From Arctopsyche grandis (taxonomy: Eukaryota > Arthropoda > Insecta > Trichoptera > Hydropsychidae): DNA of 64,000 nt. Below the pieces are notes generated by a model that was not told the origin of the DNA, did not search any database, and saw nothing but the letters and a program-made list of their open reading frames with translations. A program made the position numbers and the translations under genes. Positions 1-9,862 of this stretch are shown here, in pieces (position 1 is the stretch's first letter; each line of letters begins with the position of its first letter). The stretch covers positions 22,602,001 through 22,666,000 of the forward strand of contig NC_135359.1 of the NCBI RefSeq assembly GCF_051622035.1. The letters are read 5' to 3'.

Positions 1-2288
1 TCGGATCGTGTACTTTCTGTGCTCTTCGCTGACACAATAGAATTTTCGGAAGCAGGAGACGATGTTGTTATGCTCTTTGTGGTATGAACAGATTTTTCAG
101 ATCCAGCTTCAGAACAGTGTTCACTCTGCACACGCTTTAAGGAATGATCCTCTTCGGATCGTGTACTTTCTGTGCTCTTCGCTGACACAATAGAATTTTC
201 GGAAGCAGGAGACGATGTTGTTATGCTCTTTGTGGTATGAACAGATTTTTCAGATCCAGCTTCAGAACAGTGTTCACTCTGCACACGCTTTAAGGAATGA
301 TCCTCTTCGGATCGTGTACTTTCTGTGCTCTTCGCTGACACAATAGAATTTTCGGAAGCAGGAGACGATGTTGTTATGCTCTTTGTGGTATGAACAGATT
401 TTTCAGATCCAGCTTCAGAACAGTGTTCACTCTGCACACGCTTTAAGGAATGATCCTCTTCGGATCGTGTACTTTCTGTGCTCTTCGCTGACACAATAGA
501 ATTTTCGGAAGCAGGAGACGATGTTGTTATGCTCTTTGTGGTATGAACAGATTTTTCAGATCCAGCTTCAGAACAGTGTTCACTCTGCACACGCTTTAAG
601 GAATGATCCTCTTCGGATCGTGTACTTTCTGTGCTCTTCGCTGACACAATAGAATTTTCGGAAGCAGGAGACGATGTTGGTGTGCTCTTTATGGTGTGAC
701 CAGATTTTTCAGATCTAGCTTCAGAACATTGTTCACTTTTCGAACGCTTCGAGGAATGATCCTCTTCGGATCGTGCACTTTCTGTGCTCTTCGCTGATAC
801 ACTAAAGTTTTCGGAAGCAGGAGATGATGTTGGTGTGCTCTTAATGGTGTGACCAGATTTTTCAGATCCAGCTTCAGAACATTGTTCACTTTTCGAACGC
901 TTCGAGGAATGATCCTCTTCAGATCGGGCACTTTCTTTGCTCTTCGCTGACAGACTAGACTTTTCGGAAGCATGAGACGATGTTGGTGGGCTCTTTATGG
1001 TGTGACCAGATTTTTCAGATCCAGCTTCAGAACAGTGTTCACTCTGCGCACGTTTTAAGGAATGATCCTCTTCGGATCGTGCACTATCTTTACTCTTTGC
1101 TGACACAATTGACTTTTCGGAGGCAGGAGATGATGTTGGTGTGCTCTTTGTGGTATGACCAGATTTTTCAGATCCAGCTTCAGAACATTGTTCACTTTTC
1201 GAACGCTTCGAGGAATGATCCTCTTCAGATCGCGCACTTTCTTTGCTCTTCGCTGACACACTTGACTTTTCGGAAGCAGGAGACGATGTTGGTATGCTCT
1301 TTGTGGTATGACCAGATTTTTCATATCCAGATTCAGAACAGTGTTCTGTCTGCACACGCTTTAAGGAATGATCCTCTTCGGATCGTGTACTTTCTTTGTT
1401 CTTCGCTGACACAATAGAATTTTCGGAAGCAGGAGACGATGTTGGTATGCTCTTTGTGGTATGAACAGATTTTTCAGATCCAGCTTCAGAACAGTGTTCA
1501 CTCTGCGCACGTTTTAAGGATTGATCCTCTTCAGATTGTGCACTATCTTTACTCTTTGCTGACACAATTGACTTTTCGGAGGCAGGAGACGATGTTGGTG
1601 TGCTCTTTGTGGTATGACCAGATTTTTCAGATCCAGCTTCAGAACATTGTTCACTTTTCGAACGCTTCGAGGAATGATCCTCTTCAGATCGCGCACTTTC
1701 TTTGCTCTTCGCTGACACACTTGACTTTTCGGAAGCAGGAGACGATGTTGGTATGCTCTTTGTGGTATGACCAGATTTTTCATATCCAGATTCAGAACAG
1801 TGTTCTGTCTGCACACGCTTTAAGGAATGATCCTCTTCGGATCGTGTACTTTCTTTGTTCTTCGCTGACACAATAGAATTTTCGGAAGCAGGAGACGATG
1901 TTGGTATGCTCTTTGTGGTATGAACAGATTTTTCAGATCCAGCTTCAGAACAGTGTTCACTCTGCGCACGTTTTAAGGATTGATCCTCTTCAGATTGTGC
2001 ACTATCTTTACTCTTTGCTGACACAATTGACTTTTCGGAGGCAGGAGACGATGTTGGTGTGCTCTTTGTGGTATGACCAGATTTTTCAGTTCCAGCTTCA
2101 GAACATTGTTTACTTTTCGAATGCTTTGAGGAATGATCCTCTTCAGATTGTGCAATTTCTTTGCTCTTCGCTGATACTCTAGACTTTTCGGAAGCAGGAA
2201 ACGATGTTGGAGTGCTCTTTGTAGTATGACCAGTTTTCTCAGATACTGCTTCAGAACTATTTTCACTTTTCGGATAATCTCCTATGCT
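1..2288 (-). repeat. 153-bp coding tandem array with 459-bp higher-order repeat
   Basis: Units recur every 153 bp; the same start recurs at 1, 154, 307, 460 and 613. Bases 1 to about 675 look identical from unit to unit. From about 980 to 2180 the units repeat in groups of three: segments starting at 980, 1439 and 1898 match at 459-bp spacing. Units nearest 2288 are the most diverged. Because 153 is divisible by three, unit gain or loss keeps the frame. Confidence 0.95.
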
Positions 2289-3628
2289 CTGCAAAAAATT
2301 AAATTATGTAAAATTAAATGTACGATTTAATAAAATAGCATATAAGAATTTCTTCGTAATACGAGTTTATATGTCGGTTTAAATATATCATTTTTATGTA
2401 TATTATATTTATAAATATATTTGTCATTACTATTTCAAGAGATAATATCGATATCATTGCATTGGTTTTCTCACATGCAATTTTTTCCGCCAATTGAGAT
2501 ACTTTGTGGATGAACTATAAAAAAATATTTCAATTACTGAGTATGTGATATGTCTTAATCATGACAAAATTAGATTAAAATAATACATTTTTGCAAGTTT
2601 CTATGGTGACTTCATCGAGGATAATTTTTCCATCGGTATTTTTAATGGTGGCAACTGAATTTACTTCCAAGGTTATCTGAAATTATTATTAGTGATTAAA
2701 ATTAAATAAAATATGTACGTCTCCAGTCATCGATGGAGCAAAGATCCCAATGTGAAGAATATGTGCTACAGTATCTACCAATAAAAATTTCCAAGAAAAA
2801 TCGGAAAACAAATTAAAGAGGAACTACATATATTAAAACTTGAAATATTCAACTTTTATTTACCATTGAATTGATGGGATTCACCTTTTCATCATTTTCG
2901 CTATCAATTTGCAGTTTTTTATAACGTGATAAAAGATCTTCCTTCTCAACTTCTAAATCTTTTATTAAAGTTTTCAGCTTTGTAATTTTCTCATTTAAAT
3001 CAAATACCTAAAATTTTTAATGAATTTCAAAATTGAAATCTGCTTAGTATAATGTACGCAATTATATTTAAACACTTAACAATAATATTTTTTACCTCTT
3101 GCTCCAATTCTTCACATTTATCTTTGTAATACGAATCATTTTTAATAGCATCGTCCATTGTGGACGTTTTAGGTGAAGTTTGTTCAGGGGAATTTCTTTT
3201 CCTCCAATCTTCTTCAGCTTGTCCTAATGTTAAAGAAAGTACAACTTCTCTGTCTTCCATTTCTTGGAGTAGCTTCTTAAGCTCATTCTCTCTTGTAATG
3301 TGAATATTTATACTTCTTTGATATTCATTTCGTTTAATATCCTATTTTTGACGAAAAACGAGTAAAACAATTTAAAATAAATATACATATAATGCACATA
3401 TGTACATACATTTAAGTATGTACTTAAATTATTTTTCAAATTGATATTGAAAATTAAAAAGAATACTTTATTATTTTTTAATGTTTCTAATTGATCTTCC
3501 AATTCTTTAATTTTTTTTTGTAATAGTTTTTCTCGTTCTTCACAAGACCCAGATAGTTCTGTTATAAAATTTTCCATATCGATGAGTTTGGATTTTATTT
3601 TATTTTCGCGAGGCGTTGAATCACTCAT
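1..3628 (-). CDS. Coiled-coil protein with a long Ser/Glu/Lys-rich tandem-repeat tail (partial, runs off left edge)
   Basis: Not recognised. Inferred exons (minus strand): 3467-3628 (ATG at 3628), 3096-3341, 2864-3007, 2587-2676, 2431-2514 and 1-2288. Every junction has GT/AG and phase 0, which gives 242 residues before the repeats. Exons 1-3 are rich in K, E, L and Q with heptad-like spacing (for example KIKELEDQLETLKNNK and LEVEKEDLLSRYKKLQ), suggesting a coiled coil. Exons 4 and 5 are weaker calls. The last exon stays open on this strand and frame through about 15 units of 51 residues (153 bp), each containing motifs such as SPASE, EEDHS and EHCSEAGSEKS, with one or two Cys per unit. No signal peptide or catalytic domain is visible. 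The array suggests a low-complexity, heavily phosphorylatable structural protein, but that is inference. The C-terminus lies outside the window. Confidence 0.7.
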
Positions 3629-3846
3629 TTCTGTAAAAAAATATACAAAGTTTCTTTTATAACATACATATGAACATATATGTATGTAGTAAAAGTATTG
3701 TAAACGTTACAAATATGTCGATTAAAGGGTATTTTTAAAATAAATAAAATATTAATATGACACTCATGCGTAGCTTAACTTGGACAATCTATGAAATATA
3801 TACATATATGTATATGAAAAGATTGAAATGGTAATATCTAAAACAG

Positions 3847-3905
3847 AGAAAAATGGAAGCATGTTGGAGAGGCCAGTCGATGGTGAGTGGGTGTAAATGA
3901 TGATT
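3847..3905 (+). mobile_element. RTE-type LINE 3' end remnant
   Basis: A short stretch matching the 3' end of the RTE-like fragment at 4215-5000: a block like 'gcatgttggagaggcc', then 'gatggtgagtgggtgta' and a degenerate atgatgatt tail. Only the extreme 3' end remains. The rest of 3629-4210 shows nothing I can identify. Confidence 0.55.
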
Positions 3906-4214
3906 ATGTATTATTGTGCAAAAATAGTATACTCGCTTCGAATTTTCTATGTCGGAAACTTAAATTTTACAATTTTATAATTGTAGTGGTTATAAATTGA
4001 CACTAACGCGATGGGTATTGCGAAATATAAAAATTAGAAGAAATTGCAAATGATTAATGAACATTAAATATTGTACTAAATAGAATTGGACCACTATTTC
4101 GGGAAAATGTTAACTCGTGTATCGGATTTTTTCTCACGTTGAAAATTCATTTGTTATTTTCAATTTGAAAATTCATTTCCTATTTCAATTTGAATTTTTT
4201 TTAATGGTATCATC

Positions 4215-5005
4215 ACAGCAGGAATAAATCATCTTCGGTTCGCAGACGATATAGTTTTAATAGCTCGCGATCCGGCTGACCTAATTAACAAAGAAACACA
4301 GGTGGACAGGGAAAGTACGAAAGTAGGATTGAAAATTAACGTAAATAAGACAAAACTAATGTTCAATAGTTATTGCATGTCTAATAGCATTTCATGAGAT
4401 GATAAATCAGTAGAAGTAGTAAATAATTATTTATATTTAGGTCATATAATTGACATATCCCGTAGTAAAGAAGAAGAGATAAAGAGATGTATGAAATTAG
4501 GATGGAGTGCATTTGGACAAATGAATGTTGTTTTTAAATCCAAAATGCCACACTGTCTGAAGAAAAAGATCTTCGATAAATGCGTTTTGCCAGTGATGAC
4601 GTATGGATATGAAACTTGGATACTGAACACCAAGATGCTACACAAAGTATAATGCAGTCTGTATGCTCGGCATAACGAGGAAATACAGGAAACGGAACAC
4701 GTGGGTGAGAAGAATGACAAGGGTAGTAGACATAGTGGATAGAGTTAAGAGATTGAAATGGCAATAGGCGGGCCCACGTGGCTAGAAGAATGGACGAAAG
4801 GTGGACAAAATAAGTGCTCAATGGTACCCGAGAGAATGAAAAAGGTTAAAGTGAAGACCGCAGGGAAGATGGGTAAGTGAAATTAGGAAAATGTGTGGGG
4901 TGAGATGGATGAGAGTTGCGCAAAACAAAAGACGAGTGAAAGCGTGTTGGAAAGGCCTTCATTCAGCAGTGGACGGTGAATGGCTGTAGATTATGATGAT
5001 GATAT
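4215..5005 (+). mobile_element. RTE-clade LINE fragment (reverse transcriptase C-terminal half), decayed
   Basis: Conceptual translation in shifting frames shows reverse-transcriptase landmarks in order: HLRFADDIVLIA (catalytic FADD box), GLKINVNKTKLMF, NNYLYLGHII, VLPVMTYGYETW and the RTE-type end WMRVAQNRR followed by a WT.DG.WL-like ending. It finishes in an atgatgatgat tail, typical of RTE LINEs. Stops and frame changes interrupt it, and the endonuclease and N-terminal RT portion are missing. It is a 5'-truncated, inactive copy. Confidence 0.85.
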
Positions 5006-5186
5006 AAATTATATGTGCGAAAGGGCGGACCTCTTTTTTTTTCATACTTCGATACGATCGATACAAGAAATAAAACGCATAAAATTTTAAGAATTTGTCT
5101 CACTTCCAAAAATTATGACGTACTATCTTAAAGTGTAATAGTCAATCAGCTGGCGTTTTAAGTCCAATCAACATATAAATAAATAG

Positions 5187-5450
5187 GGTCTACCTCACGG
5201 GACCGAAAGTGAAAAGCCCGAAAACGCAAATATCGGAAGGCAAAGATCGAAAATCGAAAGATCTTCAGCCGAAAGATCAAAAAAAAGGGTGCATGGTAAA
5301 CGTTACTATGTATATATAATATATGTCTATGAGTGGCATGCGGTGAAATTATCTCTCTTTTTGTCATGTGCGCGCGCAGAATACGGGAGGAAAAGCCTGT
5401 TACTCTTGTTCCTGTTGTATTCTGCTCGCGCAAATTAAGTGAGGATGTAC
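5187..5450 (+). mobile_element. Foldback MITE, copy A (right end lost)
   Basis: Starts with ggtctacctcacggg and continues with the block 'atatcggaaggcaaagatcg' shared with copies at 9208 and 29205. It then has the inner blocks gggtgcatggtaaacg, 'aatacgggaggaaaagcctg' and ctcgcgcaaattaagtgag. Inner arms are present, but the outer right arm is absent; the sequence passes into a G homopolymer at 5453-5469. No coding capacity. Confidence 0.75.
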
Positions 5451-5747
5451 GACGGGGGGGGGGGGGGGGAGGAGAGACTATGGGGGATGAACGAATGAGA
5501 CGACTGGCATGTTGATGCACGTGTTTTATTTATGACAGCTGAAGGCAGAGTGAGTGGCGGTTCTCCGAACCCAGCCGAGTTGGTCCCCACTCGCAGGAAG
5601 GCAACCAAATTCGACCATGTCGTATAAGCGAGCCGCCACAAGACTTTTACCGCACGCCACTGATATGTATACTAACCGTTTTTCATATGTATGCATGGTA
5701 AACAAACATTTTCGACAGTGTGGTGACGGTCACCAAATAAATATTAC

Positions 5748-5949
5748 GGTTCGGTGATTACTAGTCAAATGTGAACCGGTCACAGGACAACCGGTCGCTC
5801 TAGATCGGTCACACGTGATCACCCGTCACACTAAAACTGGTCACACCCTAAAATCGGTCAACCAGTTTTCTGTGACCGATCGTGTGACCGATCTAGCGCG
5901 ACCGGTTGTCCTTTGACTGGTTTACATATGACTAGTGGTCCGTTTACCT
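5748..5949. mobile_element. Palindromic foldback MITE rich in GGTCAC, just upstream of ANKMY2
   Basis: The first ~68 bp pair with the reverse complement of the last ~70 bp. Both arms contain actagtca, 'ggacaaccggtcg' and 'ctagatcggtcacacg'. GGTCAC or GGTCAA occurs repeatedly inside. A 13-bp direct repeat, aaataaatattac, flanks it exactly (5735-5747 and 5950-5962), longer than most DNA-transposon target duplications. Family unknown. It ends about 126 bp before the ANKMY2 start codon. Confidence 0.8.
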
Positions 5950-6088
5950 AAATAAATATTACAGGTGGAGTAAAGTGGCATTTGTAGCCGTGTGAGTTGG
6001 TAGCAGTGCGTGTGTTTGTATGAGCTGTGGTCGGCTAGAGGTGCGTAGTGTGGATTTTGAGAGGTTAGCTTTGGTCAGGTGTCCTGGG

Positions 6089-7492
6089 ATGTCGGAAAGC
6101 GTGAGCGGGTCAGGGTCGGGGTCGGGGGCAGGGGAGGTGTGCGAGGAGGGGAACTTGGACCAGCAGTTGCTGGAGGCCGTGTCGGGGGGCTGCCTGTCGC
6201 GCGTGCAGGCGTTGCTGCTGCAGAGAAGGGGTCCGCCGGATCTGCTGGACGCCCAGGGTTTGTCTCCGCTGCAGCACGCCGCCTACAAAGGTGACCCCGC
6301 CATGGTGCAGCTACTCATAGACCAGGTTTGCTCATCGTTCACTCGTTCCTATACTATCTGTGTCTGGTTACACCCACCCACTACCTTAAATCCACTTTTA
6401 TTCGTTTCATCGATTTTATTTATTGAGAACATTTTTGGAAATGTCATTGAGTACTCATTCTTTTTACATTTTATGTTTTAGGGGGCCGATGTCAATTTTG
6501 GAAAGCACGAATACAACTATACAACATTGCACTTTGGAGCTTTATCCGGTAACGCAGAAGTGTGTCAAACGTTAATGATGTCCGGTGTGAAAATTGACAC
6601 TAGAAATTCGATCGGTCGAACGGCTGCACAGATGGCTGCGTTTGTAGGAAATTATCATGTTGTAGCTAAAATTAACAATTTCATTCCAAAGAGCAGCGTA
6701 GACTACTTCACCAAGTCTAAAGCTTTAGATGCGGCGCCGATGCTGCCGCTCGCTCTCAGCGAACAGTTTCATAAGTTTATAATGGAAGTTAATTTAAATC
6801 CCGTCAGAGTAGCTTTGAATTTGTACCGGTCTACCGGATTGTCAGATCATTTGGACAAAGTTAAATCTGTATTGGAAGCTATGAGTGAAAAAGAGATGAA
6901 CAAGGGGAGTGATAATGACGAGATTTTATCATTTAAGTTGCACTACCTCTCCTATCTGGTCGGTGAAATCAATGACATCCGTCAGAGACATATTGCTTCT
7001 AAAGAACCTAAAAAAGACGAAAACTCCGAAGAGAAAAAGGTGGATTTTGTCGAATTGTTTTCCAGGAAGCTGTTGAAACCTGGAAAAGATGGTGTCACTT
7101 TAGAATATCAAGATAGCTTTTTGAAAGAAGGCGTTAGAAAATTTCCTTTTAGACAGTGTGTCATATTTCGTCAAGCTGTTTCCACGCTAGCCCAGAAGGA
7201 CTCGCCCAGTACTCTCTCTGTTATCGAGACTGCTATAAATGGACAACGTGGTTTCGTGAATACTGTGCCATATTGCATTACGTGTGGAGAAGAGAAACCG
7301 GCCAAGAAGTGTTCAAAATGCAAGTCTGTTCAATACTGCGACCGAGAATGTCAAAGACTGCATTGGTTTATTCACAAAAAGGCTTGCACTCGCCTGGCGA
7401 GTGCGCCGATCACAACTTCAACTGCATTAACACAGCGCAAAATAGACACGGTTGATCTTAGTCAACATTTACAAGATTTAGTCACGGGTTGA
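6089..7492 (+). CDS. Ankmy2: ANKMY2: ankyrin-repeat and MYND-finger protein
   Basis: Two coding exons, 6089-6325 and 6482-7492, joined in phase 0 across a 156-bp GT-AG intron give 415 residues; vertebrate ANKMY2 is about 440. An in-frame ATG at 6020 exists, but 6089 (MSESVSGSGSGSG) fits the family length better. Ankyrin repeats cover roughly residues 25-150 (LSPLQHAAYKGDPAMVQLLI, TLHFGALSGNAEVCQTLMMS). A zinc-binding MYND finger lies at about 344-381, starting CITCGEEKPAKKCSKC with the expected Cys/His spacing and ending HKKAC. In vertebrates the family binds FKBP38 and modulates Hedgehog signalling at cilia through adenylyl-cyclase trafficking; a similar role here is inference. A polyadenylation signal aataaa lies at 7688-7693. 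Confidence 0.93.
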
Positions 7493-7699
7493 TTTCTATG
7501 TATCATCTTTAAGTTATGCCAAAATTTCTACCGACATTATTTTCCATAGACATTATATTATACTCGGGTACTTATTTTATATTTGTAAACTTAGAAATGG
7601 ATGTCATAAATTATTCAAATATTGTTTAAAATCTTTAATTTTTTATGTGCTGCATATTATCATAATTGTTATAATTTTATTTAAGTAAATAAAGAGTCA

Positions 7700-8600
7700 C
7701 TGTTTGGATGTTTTATTGAAATGAAAGTCGTTTCATGGTTTTATTTTTTATAATACTGTAAATTTTGTAATCCATAAAAACTGTTTGTGTAATCAATCTA
7801 TGTATGTATGTTTTCAATTCACGGGGGTAGATAGAGGAAAACCCGTAACGATTTGAAGTAGTTTCTCTTTGCCTTAATTTGGATTAAAATTGCTGTACAA
7901 ATTCAGTGAAAAATAAATTTTTTCACTGGTAAATTAGGATAGATTTTTCAAGCAAAAATGTATGGACTCATTGATGTTAAAGAGATCAGCAAGTTGCTGA
8001 GTTATACCAGATTTTTATATGATAGCTTTTTATTACGGGTTCTTAAGTACACGAGTGCATGAGATTATGTATCACATTTGGTAGTTCGATATTAAAAACT
8101 AGTTTTGTATGGTGGACGAATATTCACTTAGGCATACATATAAGGTGACCATTTTTTTCACGCTTAAAACCTGGACATTTAAGATATCTCATAGAGAATG
8201 AGTGAATAGTCACTGTTATAGAATACAAGTTTAAAAAATATTGTTGAGTGTGTAACTTTTTTTTTCTTAAATTGTACAAAACAATAAAATGTACATTTAT
8301 ATATTTTATATATTGTAAAATAGGAAAATAATTTTGTGAAATAAATCTATTGTAGATTCGTATATAATATGTAATTGTATACTTGGGATTTCACAATCCC
8401 GAGTAAAATATAACTTAAATTAGAATATTATAATAAAATTAGTTAAAGACTGGTTTGTCAAGGTTTGCTGTACTCGATCTTTTAATAAATTCATAATTTT
8501 TGATTTTGTGGTTCTAATTGTTGTACTGGTTGCGTCTAACGACTTACTAGAACAATGTTCAAAAATAATCAGTATTATACTGGTAAAACTTGAATTATAC
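7700..8600. other. Intergenic, no gene seen
   Basis: AT-rich spacer after the ANKMY2 poly(A) signal. Around 8130-8215 'aaggtgaccattttttt' and 'acctggacatttaa' resemble the termini of some hAT-type MITEs, but no partner terminus was found. Nothing else recognised. Confidence 0.4.
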
Positions 8601-8604
8601 TTAA

Positions 8605-8908
8605 AAAAAAATCCCTGTTTTTGTCGCACAGCCTTAAGATCCGAACACAGTAGGCGACAGTGCGCTGCAGCGACGCAGCGCAGCACATCAGAGTTGGTAC
8701 AAAAGGCAACTCTGACGCGCAGTGTCGCGCCACTCGTAGTGTGTTCTCATACAATTAATATTTGGCAGCGCACTGTTGCCTAGTGCGGTCAAGCCTTTAC
8801 GGGTGCGCGAGCAGGATACAAGAGGACTACATGACATAATACCGAATCTCTTTGTATCTTGCTCGTGAAACGCAAGTATGACTACGACAAAAACAGGAGA
8901 TTTTTCGA
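8605..8908. mobile_element. TIR element with a second palindrome inside
   Basis: Outer ends are imperfect inverted repeats: left cctgtttttgtcgcacagcc, right ending cgacaaaaacagg. Inside lies a GC-rich palindrome of about 8640-8790 (left arm 'aggcgacagtgcgctgc', right arm 'gcagcgcactgttgcct'), then a hairpin built on gagcaggatacaagaggact at 8809-8868. A relative sits at 35295-35420. No coding capacity; family unassigned. Confidence 0.6.
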
Positions 8909-8929
8909 AAAGATAGAGATTTAGAAAAT

Positions 8930-9480
8930 CTCCAGGGAGATTTAGAAAAATCTACGATAGCAGACCGAAAAACGCTGGTTAATTGATAAACAAAATGTGC
9001 ATGTATAAGTGTATAAAGTTATTAAATTCGATATATATATATATACATAACTTTATCGCGTTATTTTATGAGAAACGAATTGGGATTCAATCAATAAATG
9101 AAGGAGATTGAGAAAAATCTAGAAAAGCAAACCGAAAGATGCTGGTTAATTGATAAAAAAATATGTATGCATTAGTGTATCAAAATTATTAAATTCGGTA
9201 TATATACGGGTCTACGTGCAGAGCCAGAATGTTAACTTACAGAAAACACAAATATCGGAAGGCAAAGATCGAAAATCGTTGTATCCTGCTCGCGCAAATT
9301 AAGTGAGTATGTACCGTTTACCATGCACCCTTTTTTTTTGATATTTCGACTTAAGATCTTTCGATTTTCGATCTTTGCCTTCCGATATTTGTGTTTTCTG
9401 TAATTTAACATTCCGGTTCGTCACGAAGACCGATATATACATAGCTTTGTCGCATTATTTTATGAGAAAAAAATTGAATC
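8930..9480. repeat. Tandem duplication (~180 bp) split by a foldback insertion
   Basis: Unit 1 (about 8930-9105) and unit 2 (9106-9207 plus 9433-9480) share 'gctggttaattgataaa', 'gtataa/gtatcaa..ttattaaattcg' and 'cgcgttattttatgagaaa'-type blocks. Unit 2 is interrupted by the foldback at 9208-9432. Unit 1 therefore serves as an internal picture of the uninterrupted site. Confidence 0.75.
9208..9432. mobile_element. Foldback MITE, copy B
   Basis: Outer inverted repeats are about 75 bp (gggtctacgtg... / ...gaagaccg). Both arms carry acagaaaacacaaatatcgg and aaggcaaagatcgaaaatcg. An 8-bp direct repeat atatatac flanks it (9200-9207 and 9433-9440), a presumed target duplication though low in complexity. 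It has no open frame and shares inner blocks with copies A and C. Confidence 0.85.
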
Positions 9481-9654
9481 AATGGCTACGTTTACACTAC
9501 CGATATCTACACCCGATCCCCCGATACTTAGGAATTTTTCCATATCCAGTTCCCATATTGCAACCTGTGGTTGTTATTTAGGAACTGGTTATGGAAAAAT
9601 TCCTAAATATCGGGTGGATCGGGTATAGATATCGGTAGTGTAAACGTAGCCATT
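9481..9654. mobile_element. Palindromic MITE beside the first hydrolase promoter
   Basis: A near-perfect inverted repeat of about 75 bp per arm: left begins aatggctacgtttacactac, right ends with its complement, with a short spacer near 9556-9575. No clear target duplication was found. It ends a few bases before the presumed 5' untranslated region of the first ABHD gene and lies within the second unit of the local tandem duplication. Confidence 0.85.
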
Positions 9655-9862
9655 CGTAAATAGTGAATTGTGCAATGGGTGTATTTTCGAGTGTTAGGTT
9701 GTATTGCGTTAGTGTTTTGAAGCGAGTCAGGTTGCAGCGAATCAGCTGTCACCGAGTTCTGTCAGTCTATGGTGGCGTTTGGCATCGACCACTTGTACAA
9801 AAGTGCGTTTCCGTAATAAACGATAGTAGTCGCTCTCACCCAGCGAGCCCCCAGCCTAATAG

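Noticed and set aside
980-2182. Long plus-strand open frames and off-frame minus-strand frames over the repeat array
   Set aside because: They are shadows. Another minus-strand frame is open through the whole array, joins upstream exons in phase and has the biased Ser/Glu/Lys composition of a real repeat protein.
2720-2800. A possible extra minus-strand exon (frame with VDTVAHILHIGIFAPSMTGD)
   Set aside because: The only acceptor upstream gives a phase that does not fit the neighbouring phase-0 exons, or an immediate stop. Left out of the gene model.
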